From Valencia hispanica (Eukaryota; Chordata; Actinopteri; Cyprinodontiformes; Valenciidae), in contig OY747717.1 in NCBI GenBank assembly GCA_963556495.2, positions 2,645,501 through 2,709,500 of the forward strand: 64,000 bases of DNA, in the 5' to 3' direction. The position numbers and the translations under genes were made by a program. The first letter of the stretch is position 1. Each line of letters begins with the position of its first letter. Of this stretch, positions 10,740-22,010 are shown one piece after another. The notes below the pieces were generated by a model. The model was given only the letters and a program-made list of their open reading frames with translations. It was not told where the DNA came from and made no database searches.

Positions 10740-12370
10740 CCAAAGAATCAAATTTTGAGTCAGACCCTCTAATAAAACAGGAAGAAAGTATCATATGTGG
10801 AGAATGCTCTAATAATCTGTAATGGCGCCGTATCAAGGCGTGTCGCTCCCCATGACTGTCAACATGTAACAGATTTTTTTTTCTTGACAACATCAGACAT
10901 GTTTCACAGTAATATGTCAAATGGACTTATTGACAACGCAGCACTTTGCTACAAAGACCGTCTCTGCAGGGTATGTGGATTAGCTCTATAGAATAAAACA
11001 TTTTTGTCTTTACCCACTAGAAAATACGCTCTGGATATGAAAACAAAAGGTATTTGAAGGCAGCAAATTATGCTCCCAGTGTCAGAATTCTTAAGAGTTT
11101 CAGTTATTTCATTTCCTTTTTCAGTTCACCTTACTTTAGTTTATTCCTCGGTGTTAGATTCTGTTAAATTATACTTTAGGTTCATAGTGTTACTTATTTT
11201 GGGCTTTGAGTTTTAGTTAATTCATTACCTTATTCAGTTTACATTATTCCTTTAGTTATTTCTTGGTGTTTTGTTGTGTCACTTGTGTTTTTTCCTTCCA
11301 CTACGTTTTTTCACCCTCAGGTGCTCTTGTTTGGTTTCTCATGTCTGTGTTCATCCCTTATTTATTTTCATAGGTTCCTATGTGTACTTAGTCCCAGTTA
11401 GTTCTGTTATATTTAATTCCTCTCTCTAGTCAGTCCTCTGTAAAGAATTCTTCCTTGTAGGTTTATTTCCTTAGTTCTGTTTTGTTCGCTCTAATGCTCT
11501 CCAGTTTCTCTTAGGTTCCTAGTCAGTCCTTATTCCTCTTTAGTTTAGTCCTCTGTCTAATCCTAATGTTTTGCTCTTGGTCTTCCTTTGCTTGCCGAGC
11601 CATTCTGCCTTTCCGTCCCAGCTACCGATTGTTTCCACCTGCTCTCTCCCTCTCACCTGCAACTGATTCTCCTAATTAGCCCTTAGCCCTCTCCCTGCCA
11701 CTTACACACCTCCTCAGCATACTTAAGCCTTCCTCTGACTGTCACTAATCGCTGATTCGTTGTCTAACGTCCCCGTCAATATTTCCTGTTCTCCCGATTC
11801 TTGTGTTCTCCGGTCATCCTCCATTCCCATGTAAGTGCTCCCTCTTTTGTCTAACTAAATCATTGTTTAACATCCCTTTTTGCTGCGTTTGGGTCTGGAT
11901 ATTGCAAACATGACACCCAGAGATGATGACGACCCCCATTTGAAAGGCTAAGCTCAGACAAAATGTCCACCCTGGATAAAACCAATGCTCGCAAGGTCTG
12001 CAGCTTGAGCTTGATGTAAAAAGTCAACCTTTAAATGTGGATTTATGCAGCGAGGAGGAGAAAGTCGGGTGAAGTGTCGTCCAACAGCTGTAGCTTCGAC
12101 ACTTAGCAAACCGGTACCCTACGGAGGGATTCATAAGCTCTCTGTCATGGAAAGGCAAGTTTGTTTGGGTAGCACGATTTAGAAACCAGGTAATTCAAAG
12201 TGCTTTACAAAACATAAAACAGACTAAATTAATGATGTTCCAGTTAATGTTAATTGAAGGCAACTCTAAAGATTTAAAGGAACTGTGTTTCAGGAGCAGA
12301 AAAACCGAATGCTGCTTCTCCATGTTTGGTTCTTATTCTGGGGATACAGACTAGAACCAGAACACCTGAG
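10740..12370. other. No gene recognised; pyrimidine-rich block
   Basis: No credible coding sequence is present. 11060-11900 is pyrimidine-rich, with 'ccctctcacctgcaactgatt' type vocabulary that often occurs in leaders of fish interspersed repeats. I cannot assign a family or boundaries. Confidence 0.4.
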
Positions 12371-12374
12371 TGGT

Positions 12375-12520
12375 CTGTGAGATTGATATGATGATTTATA
12401 AACTAGTAAAAGTATTTAGAAGTCTATTCTCTGAGCTACAGGGAGCCAGTGTAAGGACTTTAGAACTGGGGTCATGTGCTCTACTTTGCTGGTTCTAGTG
12501 AGGATGCAAACCCAGTCTGG
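12375..12520 (-). pseudogene. L2-like LINE fragment
   Basis: The plus-strand text 'agtaaaagtatttagaagtc' followed by 'agggagccagtgtaaggac' is the reverse complement of 54140-54230 and 58590-58640. The minus strand therefore carries a scrap of the same L2-like LINE family ('[18 protein letters not shown]'). It is too short to code. Confidence 0.75.
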
Positions 12521-12979
12521 CTTTAATTCACCAAAGTGGCACCAAATAACGCCAAAATACTTGTAGCATTCAGAGTAACAAGGCTGGTCAGAACAGGAAC
12601 AGAAATTACTGGTACGGTTCTGACCAGCATTGTGACACTGATGGGAACAGCACGCTCCTCCCAGCAACTATGTCACCAGGACACTTTATATTAGCAAGCC
12701 ATGGAGTGTTGGGCAAGTCTCACTCCACATGATCAGTCCATGTTGTACTCATAACGGTTTACCTGCATTATGGCACATGCAGTGAATGAAAGCAAAGTTA
12801 AAATCCTGATATGCAATCAGACTGCAGCTGTCGTCAAACGCTCATCAGACGTCGGCAGACATTTTGTACCGACACAAAAAGTGGAAATGGTCCCTAAAAG
12901 CGTTTTCTTACCTGTTAAAACTTTATGCTCAACAACAGCAGCTGTGTTCGCCCTGAACAGGCTGTCGATCTCAGCCTTA

Positions 12980-13591
12980 AGCCTAGTTTATACTTATAAG
13001 ACGCAGCACCATCATCATCCGTCGACGCAAGGGCTCTCCGTCACTCACGCAAGGACGGACGGAGTAGAGCCCAATTTTTTAACCATCCGTCAAACGGATC
13101 AACATCAGCCCCGGATCATTTCACCAGAACGGGGCTCTACAGTCGATGTATTCAATAGTCAATGCAGCTTTTGGCCACTAGATGCTTTATATTGCAAGGT
13201 CAGTTTATCTAAAATGGTCTTTTGGTGATTTTGAACACCAGCAGGTGTAGAGAACAACAAAACAGACGCTGTGTTTGTTTGTTTGTTTACAGGAGTTTTT
13301 TGAGGATTCTATGAGCTGCACTCAATCAATCAAAACTCGTTTGCTGTCGACCATTGCTCCTTGAGTGGATTTACACGTTTACAAGCGAAAGTAAATAAAA
13401 TGTCATCGACCAGAGACGTCACTGCAATGGAAGGCAGACCCTGCCAGAAAAAGGTCTGCGCCCCCTGCTGTCCTGGAGGGGAATTGCTTCGCAACACTGA
13501 AACACCTATGGAGAATTATAAAAGGAAAACGTCTCCGTCAATACGTGTGGGAATGGGTTCAAACTTGCTGACGGAGAAGCAGAACTAGGCT
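12980..13591. mobile_element. PIF/Harbinger-like MITE with TTA duplication
   Basis: The left end 'agcctagttt' at 12980 and the right end 'aactaggct' ending at 13591 are inverted repeats. Both sides are flanked by TTA (12977-12979 and 13592-13594), a 3-bp TWA-type duplication characteristic of PIF/Harbinger insertions. The 612 bp hold no transposase. The frames at 12770-13228 and 13361-13588 overlap this element or its border and are not considered genes. Confidence 0.6.
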
Positions 13592-13599
13592 TTAGTGTG

Positions 13600-14094
13600 A
13601 ACTGTTGTATGTCCACTTTCCTCAGCTTCAGGTTTTCCTTTCCACTAGATCCAAGATTGTGATTGTTTTATATAATCTTGGAGCAAAGACGTCTTTGTGG
13701 CTGATGAGAAATCTTTCGTCTTCACCTTTTTAATGACCTGAAGCTCACCTGCTCACCAATTATTTTTTCCGTTTCCGATAAGCATCTCCCTCAGATATAT
13801 TCCGATTTGCTATTTCCTGTTTACAGTAATAGTCCAACAGAGACGGCCGAATGGTGATAAAGCAGTATCCAGATATGGTACTTAATTTTTCTAACAGAGG
13901 TGTGGCTACAAAGGCTTTCAAAATACACATCTGCTTTGAAAACTAATGGTAAGAATAATTATGATTTATTTATGTTTCATACTTTTGGTACTGATGACTT
14001 TTCTTTTTTAGCATAAGCTTTGACAGAATTATGAAAATAAACGCCTAATAAAAAAAGTCACTGAACATCTGATCCTTACCTCAAAACAGCAGAA

Positions 14095-14129
<35 letters not shown>

Positions 14130-14840
14130 GTAGGTTGAGGAAATCTGTATTCCATTAACTGGTTTAGCTGGGATCCAGCCCTCCTCTCGCCCCTTCTTTG
14201 GTGCACTGATGCTCGCAACCTGCCGCAAAGCCACATCTGGTTGTTCAAAGGCTCCGATGCGTGTGTGTGTGTAGGTATTTTCCCAGCAGCTGCCAGCAAT
14301 CTTTGCAAAGTGCTTCGGTGTGCATCTCTCGCACACATCGCCTCACACAAACACACATTATTAAAACCATTAGTTGGTGTGAAACAATGTTTTTTTGTTT
14401 TTGTTTTTTTTTTTTTTCTGTGCCTCGGAGCCATGCGTTCATGTACAGTAGGTGTGTGTTAAACGTGCGTCTGCTGCAGCCAGCGGAGCAGGAATGCACA
14501 CGTGAACCTATAAAAGGAAAAGGTTAATGAAAAGCAGAAGCTCTGTTCACGGTATGCATGTGAGATGAAGAAGCTTGTTGTTTAAAGCAAGCTTTGAAAA
14601 GTAACAATTAGCCGTGTGCTTTCTAGCGCTGTGGAGACGCTGGCGTTGATCTTTCTGTCACCGCCTTGTTGCAAATTAAACTAACCCCTCAGCGACGTGA
14701 AAGCCCAGAGCTGTGGGCGTGGCACAAGCTTTTCTGGTTACCTGAAGATAAGCTCACGTGTTCTAGATGCATTTATTCGCCTAAATCTGATGCTGAAAAC
14801 GTGGAAGGCGATTGATTTGATTCCGCATCAACATGAACTG
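13600..14840. other. No gene recognised; simple repeats
   Basis: The region holds a (TG)n tract at about 14094-14127, a TG patch at 14260 and a poly-T at 14405-14419. Frames with 'THTHTH' or 'CVCVG' strings are translations of these tracts. No other feature is seen. Confidence 0.6.
14094..14127. repeat. (TG)n microsatellite
   Basis: About 17 uninterrupted TG units are visible. Confidence 0.95.
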
Positions 14841-14849
14841 AGAAGGTGC

Positions 14850-15110
14850 AGGTCAAAAACCAAAATGGCTTCTGGAGAAACTTGTTATGGCTCCATCAGC
14901 CAAATACTGAGCCGTTTGGGCATAATGAGAAGAAATACAGAAATGCCGTAAAACGGTGTACCAGCTGTCAAGCACGGTGGTGGCAGCATCCGTGCTGTGG
15001 GACCATTTCTCTACCATTAGAAGTGGTGCATTGCACAAAGTTTGTCTCAGATCTACAGCTAGATTGTGTTCCAACAGGACGATGATTCTAAATGGATTTG
15101 GGCATCCGAC
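14850..15110 (+). pseudogene. Tc1-like transposase remnant
   Basis: The sequence 'caagcacggtggtggcagcat' (in part) is the DNA of the conserved Tc1 segment VKHGGGSI. It is followed by degenerate text ending with 'ttccaacaggacgatga', which corresponds to the catalytic-domain QQDND-type motif of Tc1 transposases. There are no TIRs and the frame is broken several times. Confidence 0.55.
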
Positions 15111-15194
15111 GTAAAATCTAAAATCAAAGCCAAATCAAATATGCGAAACACAAACATGAACTCCATACCGGATCGGTCGAGGCCCAAGTTAACC

Positions 15195-15243
15195 ACGATT
15201 AGGGTTGGGCATCGAGAATCGAGCATCGATTGGAACCGGGACT
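15195..15243. repeat. 'Gggcatcgagaatcg' repeat, left fragment
   Basis: The text 'ggttgggcatcgagaatcg' resembles the left end of a fish DNA element whose right half is at 22140-22215 ('cggaatcgagaatcgtttgg'). Rex1-like copy B starts immediately after it, at 15244. Confidence 0.45.
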
Positions 15244-15315
15244 TCAATTCAAATTCAATTCAAAAATACTTTAATGATCCCAGAGGGAAATTAAGTGTTG
15301 GTATAGCTCATATAA

Positions 15316-16716
15316 TCAATTCTTTAAGGAGTTGTTGTAGATCATGATGGCTGTGGCCAGGAAGGATTTCCTGTAGCGGTCTGTATTGCAGTGAAACTGA
15401 AGAAGCCTCTGACTGAAGACACTCTGTTGTTGTATGACTGTCTCATGAAGAGGATGCTCAGGGTTGTCCATAATTTTTTTTATTTTATGAAGAATCCTTC
15501 TTTGCATTATCATCTCCAGATTTTCCACAGTCGTCCCAAGAACAGAACCAGCCTTCTTTATCAGGTTGTTGAGCCTTTTTAAATCCCTGGCTCTGATGCT
15601 GCTACCCCAACAGATGACGGCTGAAGAGATTACACTCTCCACAACAGACTTGTAGAAGATCTGCAGCATCTTGCTGCAAACCTTGAAGGACCTAAGCTTC
15701 CTCAAGAAGTACAGTCTGCTCTGTCCCTTCTTGTAGACGGCTTCACTGTTCAGTCTCCAGTCCAGTCTGTTGTCAAGGTGAACTCCGAGGTATTTATACT
15801 CCTCAACCACCTCCACTTCTTCTCCCATGATGGAAACAGTTTTTGACTTATCCCTGTTTCTTTTTAAATCTACAATCATCTCCTTTGTTTTGTTCACATT
15901 CAAGATGAGACGATTGTTTCCACACCATGTCACAAAGCGGTCCACCAGCTCTCTGTATTCAGCTTCTTGTCCATCTCTGATACACCCAACAATTGCAGAG
16001 TCATCTGAGTATTTCTGCAGATGACAGGTCTCTGATTTGTACTGGAAGTCTGAGGTGTACAGAGTAAAAAGGAATGGTGAGAGTACGGTCCCCTGTGGTG
16101 CTCCTGTGCTGCTGACCACCTGGTTTGACACACAATTCTTCAGTCTCACAAACTGTGGTCTGTTGGTCAGGTAGTCATTGATCCAGGCGATTGCTGAGGG
16201 CTCCACCTGTGTCTTCAGGAGTTTCTGACGAAGCAAATCACGCTGAATTGTATCAAATGCACTGGAGAAATCAAAGAACATGATCCTCACAGTGCTGCCT
16301 GCTTTGTCCAGATGATAGTGGGTTGGTTAAAGTAGGTGGATGATGGCATCTTCAACTCCAACTCCACAGCGATAAGCAAACTGCAGTGGGTCCTTATACG
16401 TTCTTGTTTGCTTACTCAGGGGGGCCAACAGGAGTCTCTCTAGGACCTTCATGATGTGGGATGTCAGGGCAACAGGTCTATAGTCATTGATGACTGATGG
16501 GTGAGTTCTCTTTGGCACTGGAACAAGGCAGGATGTCTTCCACAACACTGGAACCTTCTCCTGAGTTAGGCTAAGGTTGAAGAGGTGCTGCAGAATCCCA
16601 CAGAGCTGCTCTGCACAGGCCTTCAGGACTCTGGGGCTGACACCATCTGGACCTGCAGCCTTGTTCCGGTTCAGTTTCTCCAGCTGCCTCTTCACCTGAC
16701 TTCTGGAGACAGACAA
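15316..16716 (-). pseudogene. Rex1-like reverse transcriptase (copy B)
   Basis: Starting from 16716 the frame reads 'LNRNKAAGPDGVSPRVLKAC', then 'VPVPKRTHPS', 'INDYRPVALTSHIMKVLERL' and 'DPLQFAYRCG'. It then hits a TAA at 16327-16329 where the related copy E has CAA. The same frame resumes at 16290 with 'FFDFSSAFDTIQ' (motif A with its Asp), 'GAPQGTVLSPFLF' (motif B) and 'LQKYSDDSAIVG' (motif C, a SDD variant of the usual YxDD box). The downstream thumb and C-terminus include 'VEEYKYLGVHLDNRLDW'. Apart from that nonsense codon this 467-codon segment is in one frame. Confidence 0.88.
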
Positions 16717-17075
16717 GTGGGAGGGGGGGCAAAGGGGGTAGCAGCATTTCCTGATTTGGTTGAAGTCAAACTTGTGGAATTAGAAGAGTCCATGGCTGAG
16801 GTGAAGGATAAAACATCCGAGGTGTAAAAGCTGTTGATCAGAGGAGAGTGGGATGTCTGTTTGGCTGGGAACAGGAGAGGAGGATGCTGAGCTAGTTCCT
16901 GAACTGAAATGTGTTCAGTTCATTGGCTCTGTCCAGATTTCCATCTATCCAATCCTTCCTGTCCTTAAAACCTGTTATCTTTCTCATTCCTGACCAGACA
17001 TCTCTGATATTGTTCCTCTGTAGTTTGTTCTCCAGCTTCTTCCTGTATGCCTCCTTGCTGTCTCCGATCTTGAGC

Positions 17076-18242
17076 TTAAGTTGCTTCTGTATACTCCTCA
17101 GTAATTCCCTGTCTCCCTCCCTGAAGGCTCTTTTTTTTCTTGTTTAGCAGTTCCTTCAGGTCACTGGTGATCCAGGGTTTGTTATTAGGGAAGCATCTCA
17201 CTGTTCTGGTGGGGGTGATGTTGTCCACACAGAAGTTTATATAGTCAGTCACACACTCAGTCATGTCATTGATGTCCTCTCCATGTGCTTGGCAAAGAGT
17301 CATCCAGTCTGTGGTTGCAAAACAACCCTGCAGGGCTTCTTCAGCTTCCTGTGACCATTTTCTCACAGTTCGTTTTGTAACAGCTTGCCTCTGAACAAGT
17401 GGTTTATATTCTGAACAGAGAAAAACAAGATTGTGATCTGATTGTCCCAGAGGAGGTCTTGGTTTGGACGTGTATGAATCCTTTACATTTGCATAAAACA
17501 AATCCAAGGTCCTGTTTTCTCTTGTAGAGCAGCTGACAAATTGTTGAAATGTTGGAAGTGTAGTAGAGAGCGAGGCATGATTAAAATCAACAGATATTGC
17601 CACAAATGCATTGGGGTGCTGTGTCTGTAGCTTAGCAACAATGGAACTGATGACATCACATGAAGTGTCAGCAACAAATAAAGGTTGAATGTAAACAACT
17701 GCCAAAATTACACTGGTGAACTCTCTTGGTAAATAATATGGCCGAAAACTCACTGCCAAGAGTTCGACATCTGGGCTGCAGAGACGACACTTCACAGTAA
17801 CATGTCCTGGATGACACCATCTGTTGTTGACAAGCACTGCTACTCCACCTCCTTTTCTTTTTCTGCTCGTCTTCAGATCTCTGTCTGCTCGTACAGTCAG
17901 GAAGCCTGGCAGACAGACGTTGGAGTCAGAGATATGATCCAGCAGCCACGTCTCAGTAAAACACATAACACTGCATTCACAGTACACTGGCTGAGTCCTT
18001 GTAAGGGCTTGGAGTTCATCCATCTTGTTCGCCAGTAATCTTACGTTGCCCATTATGATCGATGGAAGAGATGGCTTGAACTTCCTCTTTCTCTGTCTCC
18101 TTTTCGCTCCTGCTCTGCATCCACGTCTCCTCCTTATCAACTCATCAGGGATTTGTGGCTTCAGTTGAGGTATTATTTCAGCTGCGATGTTAATCAGCTG
18201 CTCCCGGCCGTAAACCACATTGTTGCCATCGTTACGCATCAT
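17076..18242 (-). pseudogene. Rex1-like AP endonuclease domain (copy B)
   Basis: The frame of 388 codons begins 'MMRNDGNNVVYGREQL' and shows AP-endonuclease motifs in order. These are 'MCFTETWL' with the catalytic Glu, 'VAISVDFNHA' (the usual GDFN-type box, with its Gly replaced by Val) and 'PLGQSDHNLVF' with the SDH box. A basic segment 'RRRRGCRAGAKRRQRKRK' precedes the domain. The frame breaks near 17080, before the linker to the reverse transcriptase. Copy E encodes the same domain with SDFN in place of GDFN. Confidence 0.85.
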
Positions 18243-18299
18243 AACAAATTGTCAAAAACGGAAAAATGTACAGCAAAAATCCTTATATGTAGATTATCC

Positions 18300-18515
18300 C
18301 GGAATCGTTCAATTTTTAAAATTAAGATTCCTAGTTTCGATTCCCAGTCTGCCGACCAGAAGAAGAACCCTCCTAATACCAACAAAAAAGAATCCGCCAG
18401 AAGTGTTAGCGTTACTGCGCAATCATGCAAGGTGTGTGGAGAAACTCTAAGATTTGTCTTCACTTTAGCAAACAAAACAACAGAGCTCAGTGCTATATCT
18501 GTAAGAAATAACCGA
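18300..18515 (+). pseudogene. Degenerate zinc-ribbon-like coding fragment
   Basis: On the plus strand, opposite to Rex1 copy B, a frame reads 'FDSQSADQKKNPPN' then 'SCKVCGETLRFV'. After a frameshift near 18460 another frame reads 'HFSKQNNRAQCYICKK' followed by a stop. Joined only by eye, this gives a CxxC...CxxC arrangement like a small zinc-binding module. I do not recognise the protein. It could be a scrap of a host exon or of another mobile element. Confidence 0.3.
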
Positions 18516-18519
18516 CCGC

Positions 18520-18900
18520 TCTGTGTTTGACGCGCTGCGCCGGCTTACCTCATTAGCTCTTCCTCCCGGATCCCACCGTCAGCCCAGCGCAGCACTGCCG
18601 TCCAAATCCGGTCAGTAAAATACGTCTGATGTCAATGTTGGGGCAGCAAACAAGTTATACTCGAACCGTTGTTCAACTCAAGTGCAAATATCCAGCTAAC
18701 GTTAGCTCATGTATTTGTTTTCATAGACAAACGGTCTGAGATTGCTAAGCTAACTTAGCCAGGCAGCTGATAATGCTCCGCCTCCTCTGTTCACCATAGC
18801 AACCGAGGGAAACGCAACAACTAGAGGAGTTCCACAGAGGTTTCTGATTTTTAATGTACCTGTAGCTAATCTGGACTGGATTGTTGTTCTTATTTATTTT
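18520..18900. other. CpG-rich segment, function unknown
   Basis: The GC-rich text 'gacgcgctgcgccgg' and 'cccagcgcagcactgccg' stands out from its surroundings. On the minus strand 'aatgaggtaagcc' at about 18545-18557 would be a good splice donor. No coding exon can be supported. Confidence 0.25.
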
Positions 18901-19000
18901 TTTTTGTTCAATATTCTGCACCAGGTTTGCCCATCAGTGGGATCACATGCTGCTGTTTAGGTTTCTGCAGCAACAGACATTCAGGATCCTGTGTTTTGCT

Positions 19001-19057
<57 letters not shown>
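19001..19057. repeat. (TG)n microsatellite
   Basis: About 28 TG units are visible. The flanking frames with 'CVCVCV' or 'HTHTHT' strings are artefacts of this tract. Confidence 0.95.
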
Positions 19058-19058
<1 letters not shown>

Positions 19059-19059
19059 C

Positions 19060-19765
19060 TCTACCTTCTCTGCAAGGGCGTGGCTGATTGGCGGCAGGTG
19101 CAGCTTGTTTAGGCTCATCATCTCCAGATTCAAAAGAGGGACGGGAGCTGCAAGCTGACGCCAGATTGTTCTCGACTCTAGCGTGGTAAACACGGCCAAC
19201 CTTCGTCTCAGAAGTTACGCCTTCTGATACCTTTTGTGCGCTTACTCTTCCTGGTTTCCTCACAGATCCTGATCAGGTTCCTTGTCCTCCGAAGTTGGTT
19301 TCCTCCTCTGATCTCCGTTCCATCGGAGATATTTCCTGGAAACAACTTTCCGACTACTCTGGATTCCCTCCTGGTCAGCTTCTGCACCGTTACCTCCGCT
19401 GGTCTGCCTGTTCTCCATCCGCCTGCCCGCTCCACCTGCAAACACACACAGCCTTGCATGACATCAGCCTCTACCTACCTCCGGTACAGGATCCAACTTA
19501 CCTTCCCCAAAGATCAGAAGTCACGATCATCCTGTGAGTAACCATTCACTCTCTGCCTCACAATCCTGTCACATCATCTTACATCAACTTTCTGCTGCAG
19601 TTCCTCCCCCTGCCATCGTGGACCTGTTCCCCGGCGTTCTACCAGAGACTTTCACATTTACTATTTGCAAAATAAATATATTTGATCATATCCAAAATTA
19701 CTGTCTGGTGTTCTGATTTTGCTGCTGCCTTTTGAGTCATAAAACCCTGCAAACCTGACAGGACG
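19060..19765. repeat. Unclassified interspersed repeat, LTR-like vocabulary
   Basis: The pyrimidine-rich text with 'ggcgtggctgattggcgg' at the left, an 'aataaa' signal near 19671 and a right end 'gcaaacctgacag' is reminiscent of fish LTR or leader sequences. No partner LTR, primer-binding site or gag/pol is seen, so a solo LTR is only one possibility. Frames at 19208-19541 have no recognisable domain. Confidence 0.25.
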
Positions 19766-19789
19766 TTTGGAAATCGGTTTTCAAAAATG

Positions 19790-21018
19790 AATTCAAATTC
19801 AAAAATACTTTATTGATCCCAGAGGGAAATAACGTGTTGGTATAGCTCATATAATTAATTCTTTAAGGAGTTGTTGTAGATGATGATGGCTGTGGGCAGG
19901 AAGGATTTCCTGTAGCGGTCTGTGTTGCAGAGAAACTGAAGAAGCCTCCGACTGAAGACGCTCTGTTGTTGTATGACTGTCTCATGAAGAGGATGCTCAG
20001 GGTTGTCCATCATTTTTTTGATTTTATGAAGAATCCTTCTTTGCATCATCATCTCCAGATTTTCCACAGTTGTCCCAAGAACAGAACCAGAACAGAACCA
20101 GAACCTTCTTTATCAGGTTGTTGAGCCTTTTTTAATCCCTGGCTCTGATGCTGCACCCCAACAGATGACGGCAGAAGAGATTATACTCTCCACAACAGAC
20201 TTGTAGAAGATCTTCAGCATCTTGCTGCAAACCTTGAAGGACCTAAGCTTCCTCCAGAAGTACAGTCTGCTCTGTCCCTTCTTGTAGACGGCTTCACTGT
20301 TCAGTCTCCAGTCTGTTGTCAAGGTGAACTCCGAGGTATTTATACTCCTCAACCACCTCCACTTCTTCTCCCATGATGGAAACAGTGTTTGACTTATCCC
20401 TGTTTCTTCTGAAATCTACAATCATCTCCTTTGTTTTGTTCACATTCAAGGTGAGACGATTGTTTCCACACCATGTCACAAAGCGGTCCACCAGCTCTCT
20501 GTATTCAGCTTCTTGTCCATTTCTGATTCACCCGACAATTGCAGAGTCATCTGAGTATTTCTGCAGATGACAGGTCTCTGATTTGTACTGGAAGTCTGAG
20601 GTGTACAGAGTGAAAAGGAATGGTGAGAGTACGGTCCCCTGTGGTGCTCCTGTGCGGCTGAACACCTGGTTTGACCCACGATTCTTCAGTCTCACAAATT
20701 GTGGTCTGTTGGTCAGGTAGTCATTGATCCAGGCGATTGTTGAGGGCTCCACCTGTGTCTTCAGGAGTTTCTGACAAAGCAAATCAGACTGAATTGTGTT
20801 AAATGCACTGGAGAAATCAAAGAACATGATCCTCACAGTGCTGCCTGCTTTGTCCAGATGACAGTGGGTTGGTTGAAGCAGGTGGATGATGGCATCTTCA
20901 ACTCCAACTCCACAGCGATAAGCAAACTGCAGTGGGTCCTGATACGTTCTTGTTTGCTTACTCGGGGGTGCCAACAGGAGTCTCTCCAGGACCTTCATGA
21001 TGTGGGATGTCAGGGCAG
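19790..21018 (-). mobile_element. Rex1-like LINE copy D, 5'-truncated
   Basis: This covers the 3' 1.2 kb of the Rex1-like element. It runs from inside the reverse transcriptase (cut at 'gatgtcagggca', about 21018) to the 'aatactttattgatccc' 3' end. Compared with copies B and E it has a short duplicated 'agaaccagaac' stretch near 20085. Confidence 0.9.
20113..20998 (-). pseudogene. Rex1-like reverse transcriptase (copy D)
   Basis: The frame carries 'FFDFSSAFNTIQ', 'GAPQGTVLSPFLF' and 'LQKYSDDSAIVG', then a TGA at 20528-20530. It continues in the same frame as 'DRFVTWCGNNRLTLNVNKTK' and later shifts frame (about 20310-20350). The TGA is at exactly the same codon as in copy E (46095-46097), whereas copy B has TGT there. 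Confidence 0.85.
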
Positions 21019-21149
21019 GGTAATATTTATCCCCAAGTCCATAGATGAAAGCCCTGTGAGAAATTCACTGTAAAGTAAAAAGTTCATAGAATTGAAATCC
21101 ATGTTCCAATTCCATAGTTCAGACTATTTCATCAAGTAAGACTACCTTT

Positions 21150-21260
21150 GGGTGGGTAGGTAGGTAGAAATACTTTATTAATCCCATAAGGGAAATTTCC
21201 TTGTTGCAGCAGCAGCACTCAAAAACACAATTGAAAACAACACACACACACACACAATAA
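21150..21260 (-). repeat. LINE 3'-end fragment
   Basis: The sequence 'agaaatactttattaatccc' with 'gggaaatttcc' resembles the reversed 3' end of a CR1/Rex1-type LINE, different from the Rex1-like copies elsewhere in the window. A short (CA)n follows at 21239-21256. Confidence 0.5.
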
Positions 21261-21284
21261 CATAAACTGTGCAAGTAAATAAGC

Positions 21285-22010
21285 TCCAATTTTATTTATT
21301 TTTTGCCTTTATTTAACAGGAATAATCTCTTTTTCAAGGGAGTCCTGGCCAAGAGAGCAGTATAATAGTTCCATAGTTAAATAAACGGTGTTACACAAAC
21401 AAATGTAAAACAGAGAAAGACAGTATGCAATTTAACATCATCTCAAAACATGATCAGCAGCAGCGCTCGGTAACAGCACATGTGCATTTAGTGCTCAAAT
21501 AGTCCTTTATCCTTGTTTTAAACTGTCATTGTCAGTAAGCAGTGTAATTTAAAATGATTTTGCAGGTTATACCAGGATAAGGGTGCAAAAACATAAAAAG
21601 GCATTTTCACCAAAAACCCGTCGTGTTCGAGGAATGTCTTACATGATTTGCCCACGTGATCGAAGATTACAATTTCTGGTAGAGACTTTAGGAGTCAGAA
21701 GAGAACATAAGTAAGAAGGCAGTTTACACAAAATGGCCTTATAAAGAAAAGTATACCAATGCTCCAATCTACGATTGTACAAAGAAGGCCAACCACCACA
21801 CTCATACAAGCTACAGTGAGTATAAAAACCAGTATTAGTTACAAATCTTAAAGCTGCATGGTATACAGAGTCCAGCATTTGCATGCATGTAAAAAACATA
21901 TCGCCATAGTCCAGTATTGATAGGAATGTTGCTTGTATAAGCCTTTTTCTCGCACTAAAAGAGAAACGGCATTTGTTTCTATAATAGAAACCCAACTTTA
22001 CTCCAAGTCA
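21285..22010 (-). mobile_element. CR1/Jockey-type LINE fragment
   Basis: The minus strand carries a 118-codon frame (21639-21995) with 'GFYYRNKCRFSFSARKRLIQ', 'ATFLSILDYGD', 'VYHAALRFVTNTGF' and 'LPSYLCSLL', the C-terminal thumb region of a fish non-LTR reverse transcriptase. The 3' side has 'gcctttatttaacag' on the plus strand, typical of the reversed tail of such elements. The catalytic core is absent. Confidence 0.7.

Larger units (their letters stand above)
15244..18285 (-). mobile_element. Rex1-like LINE copy B, nearly full length
   Basis: This 3.0-kb minus-strand element has an endonuclease region (18242-17076), a reverse transcriptase region (16716-15316) and a 3' end with 'aatactttaatgatccc' and AATTC-type tail repeats. 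Its 5' edge lies near 18283, where similarity to copies C and E ends, so the 5' UTR is short. Fish Rex1 belongs to the CR1-like LINE group. The name is assigned from the protein motifs and 3' end, not from a search. Nonsense and frameshift changes show that it is dead. Confidence 0.85.

Noticed and set aside
12770..13228. 152-residue plus-strand frame
   Set aside because: It runs across the border of the TTA-flanked MITE and shows no domain or codon pattern of a gene.
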